This document shows positions 18,727 through 30,334 of a DNA stretch of 64,000 nucleotides, one piece after another. The stretch covers positions 1,736,598 to 1,800,597 of the forward strand of contig CP134874.1 of the NCBI GenBank assembly GCA_037318855.1, written 5' to 3'. Position 1 is the stretch's first letter, and each line of letters begins with the position of its first letter. This DNA is from Candidatus Sedimenticola sp. (ex Thyasira tokunagai) (GTDB lineage: Bacteria > Pseudomonadota > Gammaproteobacteria > Chromatiales > Chromatiaceae). The position numbers were made by a program, and so were the translations under genes. The notes below the pieces were generated by a model that was not told where the DNA came from, searched no databases, and saw only the letters and a program-made list of their open reading frames with translations.

Positions 18727-21549
18727 TCAAATAAGCTTATCAATTTGATTCATCATTTTCTTATGCAATATATTGATCTCATCGAGTTGGCCACTCTTTG
18801 ACAATGCCGCCTTGTTTTCAACCAGTTCAGAGGCCAGTCTATGTAGCGCAGAATGGGTTGTAATGACCTCCTCCAACACAGCATCGTTTCGGTAATTCGA
18901 TCCGGCTTTATCGCGTAACCACTTCCCAAGTTGGCACCGCGTATCATCCAGATCAGGAATGCTGTATTGCGCTGGAGATTCATGAAAATTATTAAGCTTT
19001 TTTAGCCAGTGACGGTGCTCAACAATGGCGTAAAGGATGCTCCAGTCTTTGTTATTAATCCGCCGTATGTTGCGCCAAGTCGGATACCCCTTATACGTTT
19101 TAAGCCATGGCAGAACCTCTTCAACCGACATTGGTTTTGCAATTACATAGCCCTGCGCGACACGGCAGCCCAGGCGCAATAGCAGCTTACCATGCTCAAC
19201 ACTCTCAACACCTTCAGCTACAACATGGCACCTAAAAGCCTGAGCCAATCCCATCGCCGCACAAAGGATAGAAAAACTGGCACTATCATCGAGCATGTCC
19301 ATCACAAAGCTCTTATCGATCTTAAGTGTATTAACCGGCAGATCTTTTAGATAACTTAGCGTCGAATATCCCGTACCAAAGTCATCGAGTGAAATCCGGA
19401 CTCCCAGCTTTTGGCATGCCTCTATCATCTGCTTTGCCTGATGAGTATCGTCGAGTGCGCTGGTTTCCAGAATCTCCAGCTCCACATGGTTTGGCGAAAC
19501 ATCAGGATAACGCTTGAGTAAAGATTTGAGCAAAGCATAGGTATCGGGATTATTGAATTCATGGGCGCTGATATTGATCGCCACATCAAAATCGTATCCT
19601 GCCACCACCCACTCTGAAAGCTGCCTCAACGCACTGCCAATGACCCACTTACCCAGAGCGAGCATCAGCTTTCTCTCATGATGCACCAGCGGTAAAAAAC
19701 TGTCGGGGTAAAGCAATCCTTTTTCAGGATGGTTCCAGCGTAGCAGCCCTTCAAAACCTAGTACTTTGGCATTGGACATATCGACTTTCGGCTGATAATG
19801 CAGCTCTAGCTGTTCATCTTCAATGGCTCGCCCAAGCTCATCTACACATTGTTGTTGTTTTTTCAACGAACTGTTTGAATCAATATCGAAAAAGCAATAC
19901 TGATTCTTCCCCGATGATTTGGCTTTGTACATCGCTTGGTCAGCTTGACGTAATAATGCCTCCGGGCCAAGGTCCTCACTTTGTGGATAGAGAGTCACGC
20001 CGATGCTGGCAGATACCTGCAACTTATAGACAACGTCTTCATGGAGAATGATAGGCTCATTGAGATCATCTAACAGGCGCTGAAGTAAAGGAGTGATTTC
20101 ATCGACGTGCGAAAGGTCGGAGATGGCAATGATAAATTCATCACCTCCCAGCCTGGCAACAACATCTTCTTGACGAAGTACTTCCTGCATTCGTCTTGCT
20201 GCTTTAACCAGTACGGCATCCCCCTTTTCATGCCCATAGGAATCATTTATACCCTTAAAGCTATCAAGATCAATATATAAGAGTGCAAGCAGCTTATTGT
20301 TGCGACTGCAGTGATACATGGTATTTTGTATCAGTTCATTGAATAGAAAACGGTTGGGAAGACCCGTCAAACTGTCATGTGTCGCACTGAACTTCAGCTC
20401 CTCCTGGTGTCTGATCTGGCCCGTGACATCGCTATTAAAGCCAACAAAACGCAAAGGTGTCCCATTATCTGCAAAGAGCGCCTTGCCTCGTCCGGTAATC
20501 CAGCGCCATTGGCCCGTTTTTGTGCGCATTCTGAAGGTATTTTCATATGGATACTCCCCCTTGCTATCGAGGTAATCTTCGACTTTTTTGTGGGCGCTTT
20601 TGGCGTCATCCGGATGCAATAGAGTAGACCAACACTCAATAGTGTCCGGCAGCTCTCCCTCTTCATAGCCCAGCATCGTTTCGAACTGGGCGGATCGGAA
20701 AACCACATCAGTTTTCAGATCCCAATCCCATAATCCGTCATGAGTTCCTTCGATTGCCAACTGAAAGCGATTTTTTTCTTCTTCTAATTCTTTTTGCTGT
20801 TCATGCAACTCCAACCTTGAATCTTTGATGGAACCTATCATTCGATTCATGGTACCGGAAAGCCTCTTTATTTCATCTGGTCCCTCTTCGGGAACAGGTG
20901 AAAGAGGAATGCCATCCTTGTCGCCGTGGTCAAGGCTATCGATGACATTCGACAGGGGGCTCGTGACAAAACGCCGTATAGAAATAAACAACGAGACAAT
21001 AAGCAATAAGGAGAAAGCAATGGTATTTATCAGGTTGTTTATGATTATTTCATTCAACTCCGTACGCATCGCCTGGTCTGTTATGTAGATGGTGATTGAA
21101 CCAAGCTGGTCGCCTGATGAACTGAGGATTTTTGATTTGTCCGAGTAGTAACACGCTTCGAGTTTGTGTGCCTGCTTTATATTTTCTGGATCATAATCTG
21201 TAATGCGACCATCGTTATCTCTTGTCTTTCCGCTAACATATGAACCTGTCCCAAGAATATTTCCCATATTGTAATCTTCTACAATAATAGCAAAATGAGA
21301 CCGCTGCTCTATCTCTGTCAGCACCAGTTTTGCATACTCATTAACAGCGTAGGACTCTATTAATCCAGCAATATTATTCTGTAGTGAGGCAATGCTGATA
21401 TCGGACTTCCTTGTCATGTCAGCTACAAGTTCATCCCTTGTCGTCTTATAGTTATATGCCGCATTTACAGCCATCACGATAACAACTGTTGCGACAATCA
21501 CCCCCACGAGGGTGAAATAAAGGGATGACTTACGAAGATTCACTTTCAT
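18727..21549 (-). CDS. Membrane GGDEF-EAL c-di-GMP protein with PAS and C-terminal CZB domain
   Basis: The product has 940 residues: a membrane segment (about 11-31), a periplasmic part, a second membrane segment (about 172-191), a HAMP-like linker, a PAS domain (about 262-380), GGDEF, EAL and a C-terminal domain. The cyclase motif GGDEF is at 468-472, with an inhibitory-site RxxD (RQED, 459-462) five residues before it. The phosphodiesterase motifs are EGL at 600-602 and DDFGTGYS at 722-729, both near canonical. The last 100 residues fit a chemoreceptor zinc-binding (CZB) domain: H847, C872 in CQLGKWL, H899 and H903. In E. coli DgcZ a CZB domain lets zinc inhibit the cyclase. The gene directly follows a fragment of a periplasmic binding protein. 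Confidence 0.92.
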   Translation of the reverse strand: MKVNLRKSSLYFTLVGVIVATVVIVMAVNAAYNYKTTRDELVADMTRKSDISIASLQNNIAGLIESYAVNEYAKLVLTEIEQRSHFAIIVEDYNMGNILGTGSYVSGKTRDNDGRITDYDPENIKQAHKLEACYYSDKSKILSSSGDQLGSITIYITDQAMRTELNEIIINNLINTIAFSLLLIVSLFISIRRFVTSPLSNVIDSLDHGDKDGIPLSPVPEEGPDEIKRLSGTMNRMIGSIKDSRLELHEQQKELEEEKNRFQLAIEGTHDGLWDWDLKTDVVFRSAQFETMLGYEEGELPDTIECWSTLLHPDDAKSAHKKVEDYLDSKGEYPYENTFRMRTKTGQWRWITGRGKALFADNGTPLRFVGFNSDVTGQIRHQEELKFSATHDSLTGLPNRFLFNELIQNTMYHCSRNNKLLALLYIDLDSFKGINDSYGHEKGDAVLVKAARRMQEVLRQEDVVARLGGDEFIIAISDLSHVDEITPLLQRLLDDLNEPIILHEDVVYKLQVSASIGVTLYPQSEDLGPEALLRQADQAMYKAKSSGKNQYCFFDIDSNSSLKKQQQCVDELGRAIEDEQLELHYQPKVDMSNAKVLGFEGLLRWNHPEKGLLYPDSFLPLVHHERKLMLALGKWVIGSALRQLSEWVVAGYDFDVAINISAHEFNNPDTYALLKSLLKRYPDVSPNHVELEILETSALDDTHQAKQMIEACQKLGVRISLDDFGTGYSTLSYLKDLPVNTLKIDKSFVMDMLDDSASFSILCAAMGLAQAFRCHVVAEGVESVEHGKLLLRLGCRVAQGYVIAKPMSVEEVLPWLKTYKGYPTWRNIRRINNKDWSILYAIVEHRHWLKKLNNFHESPAQYSIPDLDDTRCQLGKWLRDKAGSNYRNDAVLEEVITTHSALHRLASELVENKAALSKSGQLDEINILHKKMMNQIDKLI

Positions 21550-21568
21550 TGCAGTACCATGCTAAATG

Positions 21569-21907
21569 TTACCGCCTCTCTATACCGAGAACATTTTCAT
21601 GAATGATAGAAGGTTTCTCTTCTATGCTTTCTGCAGAAATGGCCAGGATATCCAAACGTACTTTTTTCTCAACCTTCCGGTCATGCAGGTGCCTATCCAT
21701 CACACGAGCCGCCTCCGCCCCCATCAAGTATGGCTGTTGCATAGCGGCATCGAAAAGAACACCCTGTGGAATCAATTCCAGAAAAATTGGCTCAGCATCA
21801 AAGCAGATCAATAACACATCGCCCTTTTTCCCGGCATCATCAATAGCATCAAGTACACCCTGGTATCTGTCAGATCTGGTCTGAATTACTAATGGTAACC
21901 TCTGCAT
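21569..21907 (-). pseudogene. C-terminal fragment of a periplasmic sugar-type binding protein
   Basis: The 112 residues match the C-terminal lobe of type I periplasmic binding proteins (RbsB/TorT-like), including GDVLLICFDAEPIFLELIPQ, QQPYLMGAEAARV and the final strand. The N-terminal lobe and signal peptide are missing; upstream lie about 130 bp without related sequence, then the ATPase operon. The fragment ends 19 bp before the GGDEF-EAL gene, so the full gene was probably a ligand sensor encoded with that enzyme. It could be expressed as a short protein, but export is not possible from what is seen. Confidence 0.75.
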
Positions 21908-22036
21908 ATTCCGCTTCCCTTTATGCCCCCTCGGCTTTGGCTTCTTGCGTTACACTACCACCTGCATCCACCCAGTCACGCATCCAAAAAGCCTGTTTCT
22001 GACTAGACACGAGTTAGTGCGTCCGGGAATTTAAAA

Positions 22037-22660
22037 CTACTGGCTTGCGCTCCTTAACACTTTGATCTGAAACAGGGTATTGCGCTCCTCTTCCTCCAGC
22101 AGTGATTCGATATAGCGGATGGTTTTGCGGTAGCGGGGGATGATGTTGTACTTGAGGGCGTTAACCCGTTTCTGTGCTTTGCGCTGTTCTGCAATGAGAC
22201 GGCTGAGGGCAATCTGAGTCTCTCCCATTCTTGCCAATAGCAGTGCGGCTTCTGTTAACTCTTTGCGTGTTTCATCAAAGCTGGCGTCGGTGCCGAGCAG
22301 GCCGACGGGCTCCATCGTCAGTTTCTTTGCCGAAACCGCGGGGTACTCGACCCCCAGGCTGCGCCGGGGAATAATGCCGATCTCCAGGGTGGCTGAGGTA
22401 CCCAGCCCCGCCTGTTGCAACGAACGGCTGCCCATACGCAGATGGGCGACACTGAGCCAGTGATACGCTTGTTTCAGAGCCAAGCGAGCGTGCTTGCGCT
22501 GCTTCTTGTACTCCCCAATACGCTCGTATAGCAACCGTGTAAGCAGTTCGCGCTTACGCTCCAGCAACGTATGACCTTCTTCCAGGAACTGTATCTGCCG
22601 CTTCAGATTGAGCAGTGTGCTCTTGGTGGGGGGGGCTTTGATGAGTCGCTGCTGTGCCAC
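22037..22660 (-). CDS. ntpD: V/A-type ATPase subunit D (central stalk)
   Basis: The product has 207 residues, mostly two long helices at either end, as expected for the rotor axle. Typical stretches are LLNLKRQIQFLEEGHTLLE near the N terminus and QKRVNALKYNIIPRYRKTI near 165-185. Subunit D turns inside the A3B3 head and couples catalysis to the membrane ring. It is the last gene of the nine-gene ATPase operon, 6 bp after subunit B. Confidence 0.93.
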   Translation of the reverse strand: MAQQRLIKAPPTKSTLLNLKRQIQFLEEGHTLLERKRELLTRLLYERIGEYKKQRKHARLALKQAYHWLSVAHLRMGSRSLQQAGLGTSATLEIGIIPRRSLGVEYPAVSAKKLTMEPVGLLGTDASFDETRKELTEAALLLARMGETQIALSRLIAEQRKAQKRVNALKYNIIPRYRKTIRYIESLLEEEERNTLFQIKVLRSASQ

Positions 22661-22666
22661 CTTTTA

Positions 22667-24042
<1,376 letters not shown>

Positions 24043-24046
<4 letters not shown>

Positions 24047-25842
24047 TCTGCGTGCTCCTTGAACTTGGCATACTCAAGCCGGATGTCGTGAAACTCCTGG
24101 AGAAACTCTTCCACCATTTCGCGTATTTTCTCCACCTCTTCGCTGTTGTACTTCTGCTTGGCCCGGCGTGCTTTGGTCAGCATCGGTAGCGCGGTCAGTT
24201 CCTGGACCGGTACTCCCAGCTCGATCAATTCAGCCCCCTTTTCGAGGATGATGAGCGCCATGTCGAGTAGAACAAACTGCTTCTCCGGTGATGAGAAGGT
24301 GTCCACCTGATCAAGGGCGCTCTGCTGCAGTACCCCCTCCTTGATCAGCGCGGCACCTTCGAGCTCCCAGCGCTGAGCAGAGGAGAGCGCTTCCGGACCA
24401 ACAAGATTGACAATACGTGAGAGCTCGGCATCGCGTGCCAACAGGGCCAGGGCCTGGCCGCGCCGTGCCCGCCAAGTGGGGTCGACCTCCTTGTGCCACC
24501 ACTCTGCGGCGGTATCGACGTGTTCGGAGAAGCTGTCGACCCAGTCGATAGCGGGATAGTGGCGAGCGTCGGCAAGCTCTTTCGATAGTGCCCAGAAGGT
24601 CTGGATGATCTCTTTGGTATGGGCTGTCACCGGCTCGGAAAAATCCCCACCCGGTGGTGATACCGCACCGATCAGGCTCACCGAGCCCTTGCCGCAACTG
24701 AAGCTCTCAACCCGACCGGCCCGCTCATAGAGGGCGGCAAGACGGGAGGCGAGATAGGCGGGGTAACCGTCCTCTACCGGCATCTGTCCGAGTCGGCCGG
24801 AGACCTCGCGCAACGCCTCAGCCCAGCGGCTGGTGGAGTCGGCCAGCATCACCACGTCATAGCCCTGGTCACGATAGTACTCGGCCATGGTCATACCGAC
24901 GTAGATCGATGCCTCACGTGCCACCACCGGCATATTGGAAGTGTTGGCGACCAACAGGGTGCGCTCCATCAACTTGTGCCCGGAGTAGGGGTCCTGGAGT
25001 TGGGGAAAAGTCTCCAATACATCAACCAACTCATTACCACGCTCACCACAACCGACATAGATGACGATATCGGCGTTGGACCAGCGAGCAATCTGCTGCT
25101 GTACCACCGTCTTCCCCGCGCCAAAGGGGCCGGGAACCGCACCTTTGCCCCCTTTCAGGAGAGGGAAGAAGGTATCGAGTATGCGTTGCCCGGTGATCAG
25201 GGGGGCGACACCGTGATCACGTCGCAGGTAGGGGCGGGGGGTGCGCACCGGCCAGCGGTGGAACAGCCTCAGCTTACGAATCTGACCCTGGGGTGTGCGG
25301 ATGCGGCCGATAGTGTCCTCTAATCGATAGTCACCCTCTGGGGCCAGCTCAATCAACTCACCGCGCTGGAAGTGGGCCGGTACCATAATGCGATGTTCAA
25401 TCAGATGTGTCTCCTGGACCGTCCCCAGAAGGGTGCCGGCATTGATCCAGGCACCGCGCTCAACTGTTTCCGCCGGCTTGAATCGCCACTCTTTCTCGCG
25501 GTCGAGGGAGGGGAGGCTCAAGCCGCGGGGAATATGGTCACCGGCGGTGTTGAATATTTTCTCCAGTGGTCTTTGAACACCATCGAAGATACTGCCAAGC
25601 AGTCCCGGACCGAGTTCCACCGAGAGGGGCCAGCCCAATCCTTCCACCGGTCCGCCCGGGCGAATGCCTTCGGTCGGTTCGTAGGACTGGACCAGGGCGT
25701 TGTCGCCTTTAAGGCTGATCACCTCACCGTAGAGCCCCATCTCACCGATTTTTACCTGTTCACCGTTGCGTACACCCGGCATACGGATAGTAACGATGGG
25801 ACCGTTGATCTCACGGATGGTGCCTATTCTGTTTTCACTCAT
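24043..25842 (-). CDS. ntpA: V/A-type ATPase subunit A (catalytic)
   Basis: The product has 599 residues. The P-loop GPFGAGKT is at 238-245, preceded by the extra non-homologous region (about 115-190) that marks V/A-type A subunits. ADSTSRWAEALREVSGRLG and PAYLASRLAALYERAGR follow. It hydrolyses or makes ATP at the A-B interface. The gene overlaps both neighbours by 4 bp, so translation is coupled through E-A-B. Confidence 0.97.
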
Positions 25843-26489
25843 ACTGCCGTTTCCCTGCTCTCTTGTGCCAGACCTGCGGGTAGCAGTCGTTCAATAATTA
25901 CCTGGTGCAGATGGTCGCTCAGCCGCTCCAGCCGCCCTTCATAAGTGTTGTTTAGACGAATACGGTTATCCTCGGTACGTATCAGTACACCGCCAAGGGT
26001 TTCTGTGGGCGTGGTGCTGAGAGTCAGCTGCTTATCAGGAGCCGCCTCTTGGGCGAAGTTCTCCCAGATCGATTGTAGTCGCTCCAGATCCCTGGCGTTG
26101 ACCTCCACAACAAGCTCTCTTTGCTCGAATTCTCGCGTCCCCTTATGGATGAACGCTTTGAGTAGTGGCAGATACTCTTGCTCCTTGTCGGCCAGCGCCT
26201 GCATTCTATCGGTTAGCCGCTCCAGTACTCCCTCCACCAGATTCCAGCGCAGATGATCCATCTCCTTGTGCAGCTTCAGTTCGTTCGACTGAACCTGGCG
26301 ACGGTAGCTGCGTTCGGCCTTCGATTTTGCGATCAGTACTTCTCGCTCCTCTCGCAGATGGAGCTTTTCATGGGCGTCGCGCAGAATATTGTCGCGGCTG
26401 TGCTCCGCCCTCTCACGATATTCAACCGCCAGACGGTTGGCGCGGCTCAGTATGGCCAATTCGAGTTCGTTAACTTGATCCACAATCAA
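25839..26489 (-). CDS. ntpE: V/A-type ATPase subunit E (peripheral stalk)
   Basis: The product has 216 residues: a long charged N-terminal helix (about 1-110, with many Arg and Glu in heptad-like order), then a globular C-terminal domain ending near GRLERLSDHLHQVIIERLL. The stretch TETLGGVLIRTEDNRIRLNN is typical of the E family. It pairs with the small coiled-coil subunit to form the stator stalk. It overlaps the F gene by 4 bp. Confidence 0.88.
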   Translation of the reverse strand: MIVDQVNELELAILSRANRLAVEYRERAEHSRDNILRDAHEKLHLREEREVLIAKSKAERSYRRQVQSNELKLHKEMDHLRWNLVEGVLERLTDRMQALADKEQEYLPLLKAFIHKGTREFEQRELVVEVNARDLERLQSIWENFAQEAAPDKQLTLSTTPTETLGGVLIRTEDNRIRLNNTYEGRLERLSDHLHQVIIERLLPAGLAQESRETAV

Positions 26490-26821
26490 TCCTCACTTTC
26501 CGGAGGGTTACCCAGCAGCGCCTGAATTTGGGTGTCGACGATGCAATGACAGTTTTCCGGATCGTTTAGTGGTGGTACTTCGGTGACCACAATGCGTCCT
26601 CCCTCTTCACGAATCTGCCTCAGCATTATTGGATTTCGCCGGGAGAGCGCGCTATCAATAATAATAAAAGCATTCTGTTTGCTCTCCACCAACTGTTTCA
26701 ACACCTGATCCAGCTCTGCTGTTGTCGGATCAGGCCAGGTCTCAAAGCCGATCAGCTGGAAGCCATCGGTGAGGGAGGCGTCACCCATAAACAGCATCCG
26801 TGTTGGTGCTTGGTCACTCAT
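26486..26821 (-). CDS. ntpF: V/A-type ATPase subunit F (central stalk)
   Basis: The product has 111 residues, the usual size. A Rossmann-like fold is suggested by MLFMGDASLTDGFQLIGFE, NAFIIIDSALS and RIVVTEVPP. Subunit F binds D on the rotor and modulates ATP hydrolysis. Family features are weaker than in A and B, but position in the operon supports the call. Confidence 0.85.
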   Translation of the reverse strand: MSDQAPTRMLFMGDASLTDGFQLIGFETWPDPTTAELDQVLKQLVESKQNAFIIIDSALSRRNPIMLRQIREEGGRIVVTEVPPLNDPENCHCIVDTQIQALLGNPPESED

Positions 26822-26828
26822 TCTCTGC

Positions 26829-27275
26829 TCACAGTTTATCCAGCAACAGGATGCTCATCACCAGACCATAGATGGCAATACCCTCAGCCAGTCCAAGATA
26901 GATGAGGGTGCGTCCAAAAATCTCAGGTTTCTCTGCCAGTACGGCAAGAGAGGCTGCCCCGATGGGGCCTACTGCAATACCGGCGGCGATGGTACTTATG
27001 GCGGTAGGAATACCTACACCGATGATCGCCAGGCCCATGCCAAGAGAGATCTCTTTTGCTCCTTCAGCAGCTACCGGTGTGGCAGCCATAACCTCCTCTA
27101 TGCCCATAAAGATCAGCGCCGCTTGGGCACCGACAAACAGTAGCAGGTTGATGCCGATTGCCTGCTTCTGCCTACGACCCGCAGCGGGACTTTTTTCCGG
27201 GCGCAGTTCAATGTAGATGCCGGTGGCTATGAGGCCGGCAATACCTAATGTCATTAGCATGATCAGCCAGTACAT
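26829..27275 (-). CDS. ntpK: V/A-type ATPase subunit K (membrane proteolipid ring)
   Basis: The product has 148 residues with about four hydrophobic segments. The last two form the c-ring hairpin: GMGLAIIGVGIPTAISTIAA, the polar loop AEKPEIFG, and GLAEGIAIYGLVMSILLL with the ion-binding Glu. The residue after Glu is Gly rather than the Ser or Thr of typical sodium-binding rings, which leans toward protons; this is weak inference. The first two segments (with an intervening basic loop) are an N-terminal extension. Confidence 0.9.
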   Translation of the reverse strand: MYWLIMLMTLGIAGLIATGIYIELRPEKSPAAGRRQKQAIGINLLLFVGAQAALIFMGIEEVMAATPVAAEGAKEISLGMGLAIIGVGIPTAISTIAAGIAVGPIGAASLAVLAEKPEIFGRTLIYLGLAEGIAIYGLVMSILLLDKL

Positions 27276-27363
27276 ACAGTGCTCCTTGATGATGGGTGGA
27301 ATGGTTGGATGTTGTCAGCAGTTTTCTCTTTTCCGCCGTTGAAAGTGCTGTAATTTGAATAGC

Positions 27364-29259
27364 TCATTTTGTACCTCCACTATTCAATATTAACGGTTTG
27401 AACTCTCGACCGTCACCGGCATAAAAGCGGGAGAAGCCCTCGTAATATTCGAGTCGCAAAACCTGAATGGTAACAATGGCCCCCTCAAGTACAAGAATAA
27501 AGATATTACCTCCGATCACCATCAACCAGTGCCCGGTGCCCTCCGTCATATCGGCGAGGGTGAATACCGCCACCGCCAGTGCAACATGGTTGAGGCTGAA
27601 TGCAGCGATACGCAGAAAAGAGAGGGTATTGGAGATATAGCCGGTAAGGGTCTCAAAAGTTTCAATTGTTGCCACCATCATCCGCTCGCCCGGTGAAGCT
27701 TTGGTTTCGATCAGTTTGTAGGCGAGGAGGGTCAGTAGGCTGAGTATGCTGAGAAAAGCCGGCAGAATGCCGAAATCACCATTTTTATAAAGGTTGAACG
27801 TGCCGCTAAGTATGCTGAGATAGAGGATAATGCTCACCACACCGTTGGTTTCAAAGATGGCACTATTGAGGTCACCCGAGACCAAACGGTTGTGAATTGA
27901 CAGCAGAGTGATGATGACGAGAAAACCCACACCCCAGCCAAGGGCCATCGATAACATGTAGATGGGATCCGATAGTGGTGGGATCCAGACAGCGTGGAAC
28001 AGATGTTCATAGCCGAAAATACTGCCATAGAGCAGCCCGAAGAGTGAGGCGGAGATACCGGCGGCAACGGCGAAGAGAGTGAATTTTTTCAGCTTTTTTC
28101 GGGCGGCCCAAGCAGCAAAAGTGATAACCAGGCCGTGGCCAATATCACCAAACATCATGCCGAACATGGCAACGAAGGTGAGGGCGAAGATGATCGTCGG
28201 ATCGATCTCACCATAACGGGGGATGCCATACTGTTTGACCAGCGTGGCAAAGGGGCTCATCAGGCGGCTTTTCGGCATAAAGCTGGGAACCAGATGGTAC
28301 TCCTCACGCGAGGGGGCTCTTGCGTTGAGCTGAAAGGGGTTCTCCAGTATTTTCTTCAGTGTGGCTTCAATCGGTGCTATCTCCCGGGCAGGTATCCACC
28401 CTGAGATGATGGAGAGGTGGCCGGAGCTGCGGGCCGCGTTCTCCATGTCAACGAAAGGCTCTGACATCACCAGTGTCTGTTTTGCCTCTTCCAGCATCTG
28501 TCGCAGCTCATTGCCGCAACTGATCATATCCTCTGTCTCTCTACGCCACTCCTCGGTGATTTTCTTGCGGCGGTCCTCCAGGTCGGCCCTCACTTTATCT
28601 GGTTCATTACGTAGTTCGGGGGGTATTGGCAGGGGACGGAAGCCTGCGGTATCCAGCACCGAGTTCATCTCCTGCACACGCTCACCCTTGAGTCCGAGGA
28701 CGATGATATGAGCGTTCCCCTCTTGCTCCATATAGGTAAACAGCAGGTAATCTGCGAGGCTGATGGCCTCTTTCAGTTGGGCGACATTTTCTCGTGGCAG
28801 CATACCGACATGGATATCGAGAAACAGCTTCTCTCCCTGCAAAAGGCTGAGGTCAATATTGAGGGCGACGAAGTTATCCAAGGCCAAGCTGAGCTGGTTC
28901 ACCATGCGCTCATCATCACCCAGGCGACGAAAATTCTCCTCATAGGCCGAGCAGCGCTTCCATACCTCTCCAAGCCAGTCATTGGTTTTGGTTAGTTGAT
29001 CTTCTGAAACGACATGCAAGTGGCTGATATCTGTTTTTTCCGACAGGCTGATTTGCCCCTCGATCTTCTGCAGGCGGGAGCAGGCCTGGTGGTAGATTTC
29101 ACGATAATGAGTGCCTGGGATATCGGGGAAGCTCTCTGCATAGCAGATGCGATAGTCGGGACTGAATACGCCCTTCTCAGCCAGTGTCAGCGAGACCAGC
29201 GGCAAGTCTTCGGTGAGTACCTGGAGCATTACATGCTTCATCAGAAGAGGTTTGAACAT
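27364..29259 (-). CDS. ntpI: V/A-type ATPase subunit I (membrane stator, a subunit)
   Basis: The product has 631 residues from the ATG at 29259, chosen because a ribosome site (AGGGG) fits it better than the upstream GTG at 29271. The N-terminal half is cytoplasmic and helical; the C-terminal half has about seven to eight membrane segments, including FGMMFGDIGHGLVITFAAW and ISNTLSFLRIAAFSLNHVAL, family hallmarks. It forms the ion half-channels against the K ring and anchors the peripheral stalks. An 88-bp gap separates it from the K gene. Confidence 0.95.
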   Translation of the reverse strand: MFKPLLMKHVMLQVLTEDLPLVSLTLAEKGVFSPDYRICYAESFPDIPGTHYREIYHQACSRLQKIEGQISLSEKTDISHLHVVSEDQLTKTNDWLGEVWKRCSAYEENFRRLGDDERMVNQLSLALDNFVALNIDLSLLQGEKLFLDIHVGMLPRENVAQLKEAISLADYLLFTYMEQEGNAHIIVLGLKGERVQEMNSVLDTAGFRPLPIPPELRNEPDKVRADLEDRRKKITEEWRRETEDMISCGNELRQMLEEAKQTLVMSEPFVDMENAARSSGHLSIISGWIPAREIAPIEATLKKILENPFQLNARAPSREEYHLVPSFMPKSRLMSPFATLVKQYGIPRYGEIDPTIIFALTFVAMFGMMFGDIGHGLVITFAAWAARKKLKKFTLFAVAAGISASLFGLLYGSIFGYEHLFHAVWIPPLSDPIYMLSMALGWGVGFLVIITLLSIHNRLVSGDLNSAIFETNGVVSIILYLSILSGTFNLYKNGDFGILPAFLSILSLLTLLAYKLIETKASPGERMMVATIETFETLTGYISNTLSFLRIAAFSLNHVALAVAVFTLADMTEGTGHWLMVIGGNIFILVLEGAIVTIQVLRLEYYEGFSRFYAGDGREFKPLILNSGGTK

Positions 29260-29260
29260 G

Positions 29261-30319
29261 CTAGTGATCACCCCTGGATGAGCTATTGGATATAGGCAGA
29301 ATATCTGCCGCCTGTCGGATCAAAGACTCATCGAGTCCAAGGATTCGTCCCTGGACAATGGCGTAGACTCGACGCAGGTCGATCTCACGCAGCATCAGGT
29401 AGGCGAGACCCCGTGTCACCGCTGAATCACTGTGCTGCAACAGCTTCCTTGCCTGGTAGGCGGTTTCAGAGGCCATCTTCTGCTCTGTAGCCATCGGATC
29501 AGAGGTGTCTGCCAGCCGTTCCTTGAGGTGATCTGGAAGTGCCTCTAGAACCTGCTCGGCGCTCTCCATATTGACCATCCGTTTCAGACGATCCGACTGT
29601 AGGTGCCTACCGGAGGGAGCGAGCAGGTAATAGGTTTTTGTCGGTGAGAGTTCGTAGTTGAAACGGTAGCGCAGAAGCCAGGGGAGGTTCTGCTGATCGA
29701 TCAGGCTGCCGATCAGCCTGGCGAGGGGCTCCCGGTCTCTGTCGGCTACCGCTCTGCTGCGCTTTATCAGACCCGTGTAGTAGCGTTGGTCAATCGTGGC
29801 ATCAAGAGAGAAGGGCTCATTTTTCTCTTCGTAGACCCGCCGGGCCTGTTGAGCGATGTCGCCATAGGGTGTCTTCTCCAGCAGACTCAGCAGTTCGGGA
29901 ATAGTCTCTGTGCGCAGCAGCTGCTCATGGGGCAGACTGATCAATGCCGGTAGATCCCGTAGATTATCCTGCAGCTGTTCATAGGAGAGCCCCTGTATCT
30001 TGCCGCGAATCAGTGCCTTCAGATTATAAAGTTCGAACTTGCGTGCCCAGTGGGTGAGTACACTGCGGGAAGTACCGTCGAGGGGACGAAGCAGTACCGA
30101 TAGTTCACTCATTAATGTGTGAATCAACGCTTGCTCCGCCGCCCGGTTGAGTGTGATCTCAGAAACGCCGCTGTCGAGAAGGTCGGTGAGGCTGAAGGCC
30201 TTTCCCAGTTCCGCCACCGGTTGTAGCAGCAACTTTTCCAGGTCACTATCGGAGATCAGCCTACCGGACATTACTGAAGTCCGGGTTTTGAGGTAGGTGT
30301 GAGTGGTAGCGGCGCTCAT
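29261..30319 (-). CDS. ntpC: V/A-type ATPase subunit C (AC39/d, rotor adaptor)
   Basis: The product has 352 residues of mostly helical sequence in repeated three-helix units. WARKFELYNLKALIRGKIQG near 88 and LREIDLRRVYAIVQGRILGL near the C terminus are typical of the AC39 family. It is the funnel that links the central stalk to the K ring. A second possible ATG lies at residue 17. It precedes subunit I directly. Confidence 0.92.
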   Translation of the reverse strand: MSAATTHTYLKTRTSVMSGRLISDSDLEKLLLQPVAELGKAFSLTDLLDSGVSEITLNRAAEQALIHTLMSELSVLLRPLDGTSRSVLTHWARKFELYNLKALIRGKIQGLSYEQLQDNLRDLPALISLPHEQLLRTETIPELLSLLEKTPYGDIAQQARRVYEEKNEPFSLDATIDQRYYTGLIKRSRAVADRDREPLARLIGSLIDQQNLPWLLRYRFNYELSPTKTYYLLAPSGRHLQSDRLKRMVNMESAEQVLEALPDHLKERLADTSDPMATEQKMASETAYQARKLLQHSDSAVTRGLAYLMLREIDLRRVYAIVQGRILGLDESLIRQAADILPISNSSSRGDH

Positions 30320-30334
30320 AGCAGGCCCGGCCCT

